Assembly: GCF_008330945.1 (NCBI RefSeq)
Contig: NZ_CP043488.1
Location: 1,896,501-1,960,500 of the forward strand
Length of the DNA: 64,000 bases
Source of the DNA: Labrys sp. KNU-23
GTDB lineage: Bacteria > Pseudomonadota > Alphaproteobacteria > Rhizobiales > Labraceae
Direction: 5' to 3'
The first letter of the stretch is position 1, and every line of letters starts with the position of its first letter. Both the position numbers and the translations under genes were made by a program. The notes beneath the pieces are model-generated. The model was given only the letters and a program-made list of their open reading frames with translations. It made no database searches and was not told where the DNA came from. Below are positions 17,328 to 26,256 of the stretch, one piece after another.

Positions 17328-20228
17328 TCATTCACAGGGCGGTGCGCCCTGGCCGCCACAGCGGCGCTGACGTCCGCCACCACCCGCGGCCGGACCACCC
17401 TCTTGCGCCGGCGGGCGCAGGCGTTGCATCGGCCGGGATGCCCCACCCTCGAGCTCTGGCTGCGCGCGCGGCTGCCGATTCTGACGCGGTGCATTCATGG
17501 CCGGCTCCATGTCCGGCGCAGGCGCCTGGTTCAAGCGCTTCTGGCGTGGCGGAGGTGCCCCACCCTCGTCAGATCCACCACCCGGCTGGCCCTGCTGGAC
17601 GCGTGGCCGGCGAGCAGACGGCTGGGCCGGCTCGTCCGGCTGAGCAAAACCGGCATCGGGCTGGCGTGGACGACGGCGACCCGGCTGTGCCTGGGGCTGC
17701 CCGCCACCATCCGGCAAGGCCTGCCCGGCAGGTGGCAAGGGTTCGCCGAGACCCTGCCCGTCCTGGGCCGGACGACGCTTGCGGCCTGCTGGCTGGGACG
17801 GCGCTCCGGCATCCGGCAAGGCCTGCTCCCCGGGTGTGGCGCCGGGCCGCGGAGCCTGGGTACCGCCATCCTGGGGCTGACGGCCCTTTGGCCGTTTGCG
17901 ACCAGGAAGCGGCTGTGACTCGTCGGCTCCCGGCAATGGCTTGCCAAGTTGCTGGCCGTTCTCGACCGGGGGCTGAGCGGTGCCGTCCGGCTGCGGCTGC
18001 CCCGGCCTCAGGCGGCCCTGGCCCTTCTGCCCCGGAAGGGCTTTCTGGGGCTGGGTCTGGTCCGGCTGCCCCTCAGGCTGCGCCCCGGGCAGAGGCTGGC
18101 CGAGCTGTCCCGGCTTGCCAGCTTTGCCACCAGGCTGCTTGCGGCCGGGCAGCGGGGTTTCGCCCAATGGCGGCTTGCCATTGTCGAGCGGCAGGGTTTC
18201 GCCATTCATGCCTGGCAGGGCCTTGCCCGGCTGGCCTTGACCGGGCTTCAGGCCGGGTTGGCGCTGTCCCGGCTTGGCTCCATCAGGCTGGGCCGCCTGG
18301 CCCGGCAGGAATTGCCCGGGCTGGGCTCGTCCCGGCTTGGTTTCATCCGGCTGAACCGCTTGACCCGGCTGAACCGCTTGGCCCGGCTGGGTTCGTCCCG
18401 GCAGCAGCCGACCGGGCTGACCCGGCTGAGCCTGCCCCGGTTTCAGCGTACCGGGTTGCCCGGGTTGACCTTCCTGCCCTGGCAACAATCGGCCAGGCTG
18501 GCCTTCCTGGCCCGGAAGAGCCTGTCCTGGCAGGAAGCGGCCCGGCTTTTGTGGTGCGCCGGGAGCTGGAGCCATGCCAGGCTCACCCGGTTGCGGCGCC
18601 GCAGCCGGCTGCGTCATGCCAGGCTGGCCACCACGCCCACCGCGATTGCGCAGGAAGGGTGGCAGGGCCACGCGAGCAGCCGCAGCGGCCGCACCGACGG
18701 CGATCGCCGCGCCGGCTGCCTTTTCTCCGGTCGTCAGGCCGCCCTCACTCTCGCCCTCCCGGGGACGCACGCGCTCCGGCGGAGCCTCCAGCGTCTCGTT
18801 GATGATGGTGGCGTTGTGGATGTTGTTGAAGATGAAATTCTGCGGCGGCGGCTCGACATAACGTGGCGGCCGCACCCATTCGGGCATCGCCACATAGCGC
18901 GGCGACGGCAGCACATACTCATCGACCGGCGGCGGCGGCGGCGGAAGCTCCACGAATTCCCGCGGCGGCGGCGGCAGGAAGATCACCGGCGGCGGCGGCG
19001 GAGGCGGCAGGTCGAATTCGGGGTCGGAGAAAACGATCACCGGACGTTCGACATAGACGACCTCGACTTCCGGCGGCGGCGGCACGTCATACTCGATCAC
19101 GTCGAAACGTGCCGGCGGCTCGATCGCGGCCGACAGATATCTCAGGCGGCGGCGGGCGTCCCAGGCATGGGGGCCGCGCGGATAGCGCTTGAGATAGGAC
19201 CAGTAGGCATTGGGCGTATCGCGCTTCCAGGTCTCATGCCAGGTGATGGCTTCGCGCCGGGCAGCCACGATGGCGCGCACGCGCTTGGCCATGGGATCGC
19301 GCGGGAAGGCGGTCAGGAAATCCTGATAGCCCTGCATATTGTCCCGGTCGACGGCGGCGACATAGGCATCGCGCGCGTCGAAATCGGCGATGCGCTTGGA
19401 TTGCATCGCCTTGTCTTCTTCCAGGGAAACCTGCGGAGCGGGCGCATCGGCCGCACGGTCGAAGAAGGCGAAGGGCTCGCCCAGCTTCGATGCGCTCCAG
19501 GGCAGCACCGCGCCATTGGTCCTCTCGCTCACCCGCAGCCGGGTACGGTCGAACACATCGGCGATCGGCAGCCCGCCCGTCCGCATCATTTCGGCGAGGG
19601 CCTGGGCATAGGCACCATACGGCCCCTGCTCGGCCGGCCCCACCGTGCCGGGCGCCGCGTTGAAGGCGATCAGGGAGTTGGGCTCGGCATCGACGAGCGC
19701 CAGGCCGCCGGCGAGGGGCTGGTCGCCGCGGGCGAACTGGTTGGCGCGCGCGCCGTCGATCACCACGACGCTGGCCTTCAATTGCAGGGCGCCGAGCGGC
19801 CGAATGAAATCAGAGAGCCGCACCGCCTCGGCTGGTATGGAAGCAGGCGTCTGAATGGCGGCGTCGACGGGCACGAAATAATTCTGCCCTTCCGACTGCA
19901 GGCCATAACCGGCGAGATAGACGAAAGCCACCGTGTCGGGACCCGAGGCGGAGGCCTTGTCGAGGAACTCGCGGAACGCCTTGCGCAGCGAATCCTGGTC
20001 GAGATCGCGGGCGCCGGTGACGTCGAAGCCGGCGGCCTGCAGCGTCTGGGCGATCAGGCCTGCATCATTGGCGCTGGTCGCCAATGGCCCGGCCTTGTAG
20101 TCGGCATTGCCGATCACCAGGGCAATACGCTTTTCAGCCTGGCTCTGTGCCCGGGCTGGTTGCAGCGGCAAGCTCGCCGCGAGCAGAATGAACAGGAGCG
20201 CAAAAGCGCTGCGGAATGTCGCGGACAT
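17328..20228 (-). CDS. catalytically dead caspase-fold protein with Pro/Gly/Gln-rich tail
   Basis: A 966-residue exported protein. The signal peptide ends ARAQS. Residues about 33-260 form a caspase p20-type domain (RIALVIGNADY; GQNYFVPVDA). The catalytic His of the usual GHG is Tyr108 (LAGYGLQ) and the Cys of the usual DACR is Ala160 (VIDGARAN), so it cannot be a cysteine peptidase. A helical linker follows to about residue 375, then a poly-proline stretch (about 379-433), an Ala/Gly-rich hydrophobic stretch (about 498-529), and a tail of 430 residues built from PGQ-type repeats. Likely a periplasmic or envelope scaffold; function unknown. ATG 20228 is chosen for its signal peptide. Confidence 0.8.
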   Translation of the reverse strand: MSATFRSAFALLFILLAASLPLQPARAQSQAEKRIALVIGNADYKAGPLATSANDAGLIAQTLQAAGFDVTGARDLDQDSLRKAFREFLDKASASGPDTVAFVYLAGYGLQSEGQNYFVPVDAAIQTPASIPAEAVRLSDFIRPLGALQLKASVVVIDGARANQFARGDQPLAGGLALVDAEPNSLIAFNAAPGTVGPAEQGPYGAYAQALAEMMRTGGLPIADVFDRTRLRVSERTNGAVLPWSASKLGEPFAFFDRAADAPAPQVSLEEDKAMQSKRIADFDARDAYVAAVDRDNMQGYQDFLTAFPRDPMAKRVRAIVAARREAITWHETWKRDTPNAYWSYLKRYPRGPHAWDARRRLRYLSAAIEPPARFDVIEYDVPPPPEVEVVYVERPVIVFSDPEFDLPPPPPPPVIFLPPPPREFVELPPPPPPVDEYVLPSPRYVAMPEWVRPPRYVEPPPQNFIFNNIHNATIINETLEAPPERVRPREGESEGGLTTGEKAAGAAIAVGAAAAAARVALPPFLRNRGGRGGQPGMTQPAAAPQPGEPGMAPAPGAPQKPGRFLPGQALPGQEGQPGRLLPGQEGQPGQPGTLKPGQAQPGQPGRLLPGRTQPGQAVQPGQAVQPDETKPGRAQPGQFLPGQAAQPDGAKPGQRQPGLKPGQGQPGKALPGMNGETLPLDNGKPPLGETPLPGRKQPGGKAGKPGQLGQPLPGAQPEGQPDQTQPQKALPGQKGQGRLRPGQPQPDGTAQPPVENGQQLGKPLPGADESQPLPGRKRPKGRQPQDGGTQAPRPGATPGEQALPDAGAPSQPAGRKRRPAQDGQGLGEPLPPAGQALPDGGGQPQAQPGRRRPRQPDAGFAQPDEPAQPSARRPRVQQGQPGGGSDEGGAPPPRQKRLNQAPAPDMEPAMNAPRQNRQPRAQPELEGGASRPMQRLRPPAQEGGPAAGGGGRQRRCGGQGAPPCE

Positions 20229-20406
20229 TGTTTCTGGCCCTCTTGGTTTCCACCCGGTGTGGACAGAGCTCGAGCGGCTCATGGCCTGTGAGTACAACCT
20301 AAGCGATAGCTTGGCCGACTTGTATGGCGTGTGAACCAAAGGGGGCTGTTTTGGGGCGTTGTAGAGGCAATAGCGAGGCCAGCCCCTTGAAAGCGGACAA
20401 TGAGCG

Positions 20407-20787
20407 CTAATTCTGGTCCTGGCAGAGGATGACCGGCGACGCCAGGGCGGCGACATAGCCAGCCCCCTGGTAGACCTGCGCGTTGCTGGCACCCGGCGGG
20501 AGCAGGAAGGATCCGCTCACTACCTGCGGGACGTTGCCCACCTGCAGCAGGCTCCAGCTGAAATTGCACAACTGCGCCGGTTTGGCCGGTGCCAGATGGG
20601 AGCAATTGAGCAGCGCGGCACCCAGCATGGCCGCGCCGCCGCAATTGACGAAGCGCGGAGCCGCGGCGGCTGGATCCGTGCCAAGCATCAGGGCGAACAA
20701 GCCCGCGCAAAGCAGGCCGGTGCCCGTCAGCGCCGGGCCCCGATCAAATCTTGCGTGATCAGCAGCCATTTTGCGGTTCGTACCCAT
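20407..20787 (-). CDS. small exported protein of unknown function
   Basis: About 126 residues. A hydrophobic N-terminal signal (GTGLLCAGLFALMLG) is followed by an AAAAP cleavage region. Four cysteines (CGG, CSH, CNF, CQD) suggest disulphides in the periplasm. No known domain was recognised. Alternative starts at 20769 and 20841 exist and none has a clear ribosome-binding site. It is divergent from marR across a palindrome at 20851-20867. Confidence 0.55.
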   Translation of the reverse strand: MGTNRKMAADHARFDRGPALTGTGLLCAGLFALMLGTDPAAAAPRFVNCGGAAMLGAALLNCSHLAPAKPAQLCNFSWSLLQVGNVPQVVSGSFLLPPGASNAQVYQGAGYVAALASPVILCQDQN

Positions 20788-20844
20788 CTGCCCGATTGCA
20801 TTTGAGGCATCCTTGTTATAATCATGCATAAACATAAGCAAGCT

Positions 20845-20867
20845 TATAATTAGAACGGCATGTTCTA
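20845..20867 (+). promoter_or_regulatory. marR promoter -10 box and overlapping operator
   Basis: A perfect TATAAT lies at 20845-20850. Immediately downstream is TAGAACGGCATGTTCTA (20851-20867), a 6-bp inverted repeat with a 5-base centre. A start site 6-7 bases after the -10 box would fall inside the palindrome, leaving only about 14 bases before the marR ATG at 20871. This is the layout of an autorepressed MarR gene. Confidence 0.6.
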
Positions 20868-20870
20868 GAT

Positions 20871-21335
20871 ATGCTCAACCCGCCCACCCTCGGCTTCATC
20901 CTGCATGACGTCGCCCGCTTGATGCGCAAACGCTTCGAACAGCAGGCCGGCGACATCGGCTTGACGCGTTCGCAATGGCAGGCGCTCGCCTTTCTCTCCC
21001 GCAGCGAGGGTATCCATCAGAGCGGGCTTGCCGAACTGCTCGAGATCGAGCCGATCACCCTGGTGCGCATTCTCGACAAGCTCGAGGCGCGCGGGCTGAT
21101 CGAACGGCGCCAGCATGCTTCCGACCGTCGGGTCTGGCTGCTTTTCCTGACGCCGGCCGCCCATCCCATTCTCACCGAGATGCGCGCTGTCGGCGACAGG
21201 ACCCGGGCCGAAGCCCTGGCGTCCATCCCGGACGAAGATCGCGTGAAATTACTCGACACCCTGACGCAGATGAAGGCCAACCTTCTCGAAGCCTGCCGCC
21301 AGCCGGTCGACGACAAGGAAGCAAATCATGGCTGA
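20871..21335 (+). CDS. MarR-family transcriptional regulator
   Basis: A 154-residue winged-helix regulator. The recognition-helix region reads SGLAELLEIEPITLVRILDKLE and the wing LIERRQHASDRR. MarR proteins repress efflux genes until a drug or phenolic ligand binds. The end overlaps the start of the EmrA-like gene by 8 bases, so it is co-transcribed with the pump. There is no Shine-Dalgarno before ATG 20871, consistent with a very short leader. Confidence 0.9.
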   Translation: MLNPPTLGFILHDVARLMRKRFEQQAGDIGLTRSQWQALAFLSRSEGIHQSGLAELLEIEPITLVRILDKLEARGLIERRQHASDRRVWLLFLTPAAHPILTEMRAVGDRTRAEALASIPDEDRVKLLDTLTQMKANLLEACRQPVDDKEANHG

Positions 21336-22500
21336 CGGCAGCAACCAGGCCCAGAAACTCGAAAGCCCTATCGAGATCGACCGGCTCTCCGGCGACAAGG
21401 CCACTCAGGACACGGCCACGCCGCAGCCGGCCAGGATGCGCAAGCGCTCGCTAACCCGCCCGTTGCTGTTTGCCCTGCTGCCGATCGCCGTGGTAGCCGG
21501 CGGCTATTTCTATGTCACCGGTGGGCAGGTGATGGAAACGGACAACGCCTATGTGCAGGCGGCCACGGTCGGCATATCCACCGATGTGGCGGGCACGGTG
21601 GTGGAGATCGACGTCGTCGAGAACCAGACCGTCAAGAAGGGGGACGTGCTCTATCGCATCCGTCCCGACAGCTACCGTACGGCCCTGGAAGGGGCGGAAG
21701 CGCAACTCGGCACCGTGCGTAACCAGGTTCTGACCCTGGAGGCAAGCTACGCCCAGGCCCAGGCGCAAATCGAACAGGCCAAGGCGGACATTCCCTATTA
21801 TGAGGCGCAGTTCAAGCGCCAGCAGGATCTGCAGTCCTCCAGCGCCGCTTCCAAGCAGAGCTTCGACCAGGCCAAGCATGATCTGGATGCGGCGCACCAG
21901 AAGGTCATCGTGGCCGAGGCTAATGCCCAGGCCATGCTGGCCCAGCTCGGCGGCGACGCTTCCCAGCCGGTGGAAAGGAACCCCTTCTACCTCCAGGCCC
22001 AATCGGCCGTCGACAACGCCAAGCGCGACCTCGGCGACACCGTTGTGCGGGCGCCCTTCGACGGCATCGTCACCAATGTCGACGCCCTGCAGCGCGGTGC
22101 CTATCTCAACGCCTCCCAGCGCGCCTTCAACCTGGTCTCAACCACCAATATCTGGGTGGACGCGACCCCGAAGGAAACCGAGCTCACCTATGTCAAACCC
22201 GGCCAGCAGGTCGAGATTTCGGTCGACACCTATCCGGGCGTGACCTGGACCGGCAAGGTCGAGACCATCAGCCCGGCCTCCGCCTCGAGCTTCTCCCTGC
22301 TGCCGGCACAGAACAGTTCGGGCAATTGGGTGAAGGTGGTCCAGCGCATCCCCATGCGCGTCAGCATCGATCCTGCCCCCGACAAACCGAGCCTGCGCGT
22401 GGGTATGAGCGTGGTGGTCGGCGTGGATACCGGCCATGCCCGCGGCCTGCCCAGCTTCGTGACGAGCTGGTTCGGCCAGGCCAGGCCGAGCGCCGGCTGA
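21328..22500 (+). CDS. emrA: EmrA-type membrane fusion protein (HlyD family)
   Basis: A 390-residue periplasmic adaptor. One N-terminal membrane helix (LLFALLPIAVVAGGYFYV) is preceded by a cytoplasmic tail. Then come the lipoyl halves (DNAYVQAATVGISTDVAGTV; RAPFDGIVTNVDALQRGAYL) around a coiled-coil hairpin rich in Gln and Ala. It links an inner-membrane MFS pump to an outer-membrane channel. It overlaps marR and precedes the DHA2 pump. Confidence 0.9.
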   Translation: MADGSNQAQKLESPIEIDRLSGDKATQDTATPQPARMRKRSLTRPLLFALLPIAVVAGGYFYVTGGQVMETDNAYVQAATVGISTDVAGTVVEIDVVENQTVKKGDVLYRIRPDSYRTALEGAEAQLGTVRNQVLTLEASYAQAQAQIEQAKADIPYYEAQFKRQQDLQSSSAASKQSFDQAKHDLDAAHQKVIVAEANAQAMLAQLGGDASQPVERNPFYLQAQSAVDNAKRDLGDTVVRAPFDGIVTNVDALQRGAYLNASQRAFNLVSTTNIWVDATPKETELTYVKPGQQVEISVDTYPGVTWTGKVETISPASASSFSLLPAQNSSGNWVKVVQRIPMRVSIDPAPDKPSLRVGMSVVVGVDTGHARGLPSFVTSWFGQARPSAG

Positions 22501-22598
22501 CGACAGAGCCGCCGCGCCTTCCTGCGCAGCGGCCCGCCTTTTGAGCACCTGATTATTTCATCACCTGTATTTTCCAATCGTTGCGAACGAGGCCTGCC

Positions 22599-24173
22599 AT
22601 GAGCGCATCCGCTACCGCGAGCGCCGGCCAACTCTCCCCTGCCGCCCTCGCGGCCCCCAAGGTCGCCAATCGCGGCGCTATCACCGCCTGCGTCATCCTG
22701 GCGGTGATCATGCAGGCGCTCGACACCACCATCGCCAACATCGCCCTGCCGCATATCCAGGGCAGCGTCGCCGCGAGCCAGGACCAGATCAACTGGGTGC
22801 TGACCTCCTATATCGTGGCGGCGGCGATCATGACGCCGCCCTCCGGCTTCCTGGCGGCCCGTTTCGGCCGCAAGCGCCTGCTGCTGGTCTCCATCGTCGG
22901 CTTCGTCGTCGCCTCCATGCTGTGCGGCATGGCGCAATCCCTGGTGCAGATCGTCGGCTTCCGCCTGATGCAGGGCGTATTCGGCGCTGCCCTGGTGCCG
23001 CTGGCGCAGGCCATCATGCTCGACATCTACACACCCGAGGAGCGCGGCGGAGCCATGGCGGTGTTCGGCGTCGCCGTGATGGTCGGCCCCGTACTCGGTC
23101 CGGTCATCGGCGGCTGGCTCACCGACCATATTTCCTGGCGCTGGATCTTCTACATCAACCTGCCGATCGGCCTCGTCGCCATGTTCGGCGTGATGGCCTT
23201 CGTCACCGAGACCCGTAGCAGCATGGCCGTGAAGCTCGACTGGCTCGGCTTCGGCATGCTGTCCATCGCCATCGGGGCGCTGCAGGTTCTGCTCGATCGC
23301 GGCGAACAGCTCGATTGGTTCTCCTCGGGCGAGATCCAGCTCGAGGCCCTGATCTGCGCCGGAACCTTCTACATCTTCCTGGTCCACACCTTCACGGGCA
23401 AGGATACCTTCGTGAAGCCGCGCCTGTTCGTCGACCGCAATTTCGCGGTCGGAGTGGTGCTGATCTCGGCGGTCGGCCTGACCTATTACGCCGCCATGGC
23501 GCTGATGACGCCCTATCTGCAATCACTGATGGGTTATCCCGTGGTGACAGCCGGCCTGGTGATGGGGCCGCGCGGCATCGGCACCATGGTCTGCATGTTC
23601 ATCGTCGGCCGCATGGTCGGAAAGCTCGACACGCGCCTGCTCCTGCTGATCGGCTTCGGCCTGACCGCCTGGTCGCTCTACGACATGACCGGCTGGACCC
23701 CCGATATCTCGCAATGGCAGATCGTCGTCACCGGCTTCGTCCAGGGGGCGGGCCTCGGCTTTCTCTTCGTGCCGCTGACCACGGTGACCTTCCAGACCCT
23801 GGATGCCAGCCTGCGCGGCGACGGCACCGGCCTCTACAACCTGTCACGCAACATCGGCTCCAGTGTCGGCATTTCCATGACCGCAGCCCTGCTGACCGAA
23901 AAAACCCAGGCCAATCACGCCGATATCGTCGCCCATATCACCCCCTACAACCAGGCCCTGCAGGACATGACGCGGGCAAAGGTGATCGATCCGATGAGCG
24001 CCGCAGGGCAGACCATGCTCGACGGCATGGTCACCCACCAGGCGACCATCATCGCCTATATCGACGATTTCAAGCTGATGATGCTGCTGACGCTGGCCGC
24101 GATGCCGCTGGTCTTCTTCCTGAGGAAGGCGGCAAAGCCGCCGGAGATGGATCACAGCATGGCGATGGAATGA
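22599..24173 (+). CDS. emrB: DHA2-family MFS multidrug transporter (EmrB-like)
   Basis: About 524 residues with 14 expected membrane helices. Motifs include DTTIANIALPHI in helix 1 and GFLAARFGRKRLL (motif A) between helices 2 and 3. It exports hydrophobic drugs by proton antiport together with the EmrA-like adaptor. ATG 22599 follows ACGAGG. No outer-membrane channel gene is adjacent, so it probably uses a TolC-type protein encoded elsewhere. Confidence 0.9.
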   Translation: MSASATASAGQLSPAALAAPKVANRGAITACVILAVIMQALDTTIANIALPHIQGSVAASQDQINWVLTSYIVAAAIMTPPSGFLAARFGRKRLLLVSIVGFVVASMLCGMAQSLVQIVGFRLMQGVFGAALVPLAQAIMLDIYTPEERGGAMAVFGVAVMVGPVLGPVIGGWLTDHISWRWIFYINLPIGLVAMFGVMAFVTETRSSMAVKLDWLGFGMLSIAIGALQVLLDRGEQLDWFSSGEIQLEALICAGTFYIFLVHTFTGKDTFVKPRLFVDRNFAVGVVLISAVGLTYYAAMALMTPYLQSLMGYPVVTAGLVMGPRGIGTMVCMFIVGRMVGKLDTRLLLLIGFGLTAWSLYDMTGWTPDISQWQIVVTGFVQGAGLGFLFVPLTTVTFQTLDASLRGDGTGLYNLSRNIGSSVGISMTAALLTEKTQANHADIVAHITPYNQALQDMTRAKVIDPMSAAGQTMLDGMVTHQATIIAYIDDFKLMMLLTLAAMPLVFFLRKAAKPPEMDHSMAME

Positions 24174-24231
24174 GGGCTTGCCGAGGCCAGTCAGGCCATC
24201 CATGCTGATTTGAGCCTGCGAGACTTTATGC

Positions 24232-24259
24232 CATGTTCTTGGCAGACTCGAAGAACATG
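24232..24259. repeat. inverted repeat between emrB and luxR-type gene
   Basis: CATGTTCTT (24232-24240) and AAGAACATG (24251-24259) form a perfect 9-bp inverted repeat with a 10-base centre. It shares the CATGTTCT/AGAAC wording with the marR palindrome at 20851-20867. It could be an operator or a weak transcript-end hairpin. Confidence 0.45.
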
Positions 24260-24272
24260 CGATGGCCATCTC

Positions 24273-25025
24273 ATGGAATCAGGGCTTCCTCTGTCCCGCT
24301 TTGCGCGGTGGAATCGCGGTCTCGCCGAGGCGATCGTCGCGACGTCCCCGGCCCAACTGGCGGATCGCTTTGCACCGACCGCCCGTGACCTCCTGGTGGC
24401 GGATAGCTGCCATATCGGCCTCTATCTGCGGGAAGGCGCCTGCGTGACCATTGACGGCGACCGGCCCGACCGCTGGAACCGTCAGTATGACAGGGGCCTC
24501 TTTCGCGAAGATCCCTTCTTCCAGAAGTTCACCGCCACGCGGGACGACTTCCTGCTGCCCCTGTCCAGCTTCGACGCGTTCGACTTCGAGAAGACGAGCT
24601 ATTACCGGCAATTCTATCGGCCGTCGCAGACCATCGACGAGATCACCGGCGTGTTCAATCTCTCCGCCAGCGCCGCCGGTTACGTGACCTTCTTCCGCCA
24701 CGCGGGCAGCCCAGGCTTCATCCCTGCCGACCTCGCACTCGCCGAAGGCGCCGGTGATGCCGTCCGGCTGGTGCTGGAGCGTTTGTGGCAGCTCTGGCAG
24801 GCCGGTGCTTCCATCACCAGAATCGGCGGTTGCGGCGGACTCAGCCCTCGGGAGAACCAGATCCTCGACCTCCTCATGGACGGCGGCTGCGCCAAGACCA
24901 TCGCCCGCACGCTCGCCATATCGCCGGGCACGGTCCGCAATCACATCAAGAGCGTCTATGCCAAGCTGGGTGTCCATTCCCAAGTCGAACTGCTTGCCGG
25001 CGGGAGCGACAAGCGCCCGTTTTGA
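24273..25025 (+). CDS. LuxR-family transcriptional regulator
   Basis: About 250 residues. The N-terminal ligand-binding-like domain has the spaced Y...DP wording (RQYDRGLFREDPFF) seen in autoinducer-binding domains. The C-terminal helix-turn-helix reads LSPRENQILDLLMDGGCAKTIA then SPGTVRNHIKSVYAKLGV. No luxI-like synthase is nearby, so it would be an orphan. The start is uncertain: ATG 24273 is preferred, though TTG 24210 would extend it through the inverted repeat. Confidence 0.78.
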   Translation: MESGLPLSRFARWNRGLAEAIVATSPAQLADRFAPTARDLLVADSCHIGLYLREGACVTIDGDRPDRWNRQYDRGLFREDPFFQKFTATRDDFLLPLSSFDAFDFEKTSYYRQFYRPSQTIDEITGVFNLSASAAGYVTFFRHAGSPGFIPADLALAEGAGDAVRLVLERLWQLWQAGASITRIGGCGGLSPRENQILDLLMDGGCAKTIARTLAISPGTVRNHIKSVYAKLGVHSQVELLAGGSDKRPF

Positions 25026-25045
25026 CGCGTCGTTCCAGGGCAGGT

Positions 25046-26149
25046 TCACTGCCCCGTCAGGATCCGCGTCCAGGCCCTGGTCTGGCGGCGCAGCACCGCC
25101 GCGTCGGCATTGGTCACCACGAACAGCCTGGCCTTCACCTCGTCGGGCGGATAGATGCCCGGGTCCTTGGCAATCGCGTCCGTGAGCAGCGGCCGCGCCT
25201 CCGGCACCGCATTGGCATAGGATATGAAATTGGAATTGGCCGCCGCGATGTCGGGCCGCAGGTTGAAGTCGATCCAGCGCATGGCGTTGTCGGGATGCGG
25301 CGCGTCCTTGGGCACGGCCATGGTGTCGAAATTCACCAGCGTGCCCTCCCTGGGAATGGCGTAGGCCACCTCGACCGGCTTGGCTGCCGCCGCGCCACGC
25401 GTCCTGGCCTGGAGGATGTCGCCCGACCAGCCCAGCGCCAGGCAGATATCGCCATTGGCCAGATCGTTGATGTAGCGCGAGGAATGGAAATAGCGAATGG
25501 AGGGCCGCACCTTCTTCAGCAGGGCTTCGGCCTTGGCGAGATCGCCTGGGGCGGTCGAATGCGGATCAAGCTTGAGATAGGCCAGCGCCATGGGGATCAC
25601 CTCGGTCGGCGCATCGATCATCGCAACGCCGCAATCGGCGAAGCGCTGGACGATCGCCGGATCGAAGATCATGGCGAAGGAATCGACGGGCGCATCCGGC
25701 ATGCGGCGCTTGATGGCCTCGACATTGTAACCGATGCCATCGGTCACGCCCATATAGGGCATGGCATGCAGGTTGCCGGGGTCTGCCTGCGCGATCAGGG
25801 CCAGCACCTGCGGGTCGACCTTGGCAGCGTTGGGCAGGGCCTCGCGCCGCAGGGGCTGCAGGGTCTCGGCCTTGACCTGATTCCTGAGGAACGGAAAGGC
25901 GGAGGGATACACCACATCATAGCCGGAGCGGCCCGCCAGCAGCTTGGTTTCCAGCATCTCGTTGCCGTCATAATTGTCGTAGACGACCTTGATGCCCGTC
26001 TCCTTCTGGAATTTCTCCACCGTGTCGGGCGCGATGTAATCCGTCCAATTGTAGACGTTGACGACCTTCCCGTCCTCGGCACGGGCGGGAGCGAAGCCGA
26101 TCGCGGCGAGACTTGTGGCGAGGACGACCGAACGAAGCAGGGAGCGCAT
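25046..26149 (-). CDS. potF: polyamine (putrescine)-type ABC substrate-binding protein
   Basis: Periplasmic PotF/PotD-type protein of 367 residues. The signal peptide ends APARAED and the mature start VVNVYNWTDYIAPDTVEKF is characteristic of the family. ATG 26149 is chosen for the signal peptide. No permease or ATPase genes accompany it. It lies downstream of agmatine deiminase on the same strand, which supports a polyamine ligand. Confidence 0.85.
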   Translation of the reverse strand: MRSLLRSVVLATSLAAIGFAPARAEDGKVVNVYNWTDYIAPDTVEKFQKETGIKVVYDNYDGNEMLETKLLAGRSGYDVVYPSAFPFLRNQVKAETLQPLRREALPNAAKVDPQVLALIAQADPGNLHAMPYMGVTDGIGYNVEAIKRRMPDAPVDSFAMIFDPAIVQRFADCGVAMIDAPTEVIPMALAYLKLDPHSTAPGDLAKAEALLKKVRPSIRYFHSSRYINDLANGDICLALGWSGDILQARTRGAAAAKPVEVAYAIPREGTLVNFDTMAVPKDAPHPDNAMRWIDFNLRPDIAAANSNFISYANAVPEARPLLTDAIAKDPGIYPPDEVKARLFVVTNADAAVLRRQTRAWTRILTGQ

Positions 26150-26256
26150 GCGAACCTCTTTTGCAGCCTCTGGAGCGCTTCCGGTCCGCTCAGACCAGGA
26201 AGGTGCCCATCTCATTGAGATCATGAGGAAAATTACCCGGGCAGGTCGAAGCAGCT

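Noticed and set aside
17328-20228. Active caspase-type protease or part of a defence system
   Set aside because: Both catalytic residues are replaced and no defence-type effector or sensor genes are adjacent.
17949-20291. 780-codon plus-strand frame opposite the caspase-like gene
   Set aside because: Composition is Leu/Arg/Ala-repetitive because it mirrors the PGQ repeats; no start signals or domains.
24232-24259. lux box for the LuxR-type regulator
   Set aside because: The inverted repeat has a 10-base centre and 28-base length, unlike the compact 18-20-base lux boxes, and no luxI gene is present.
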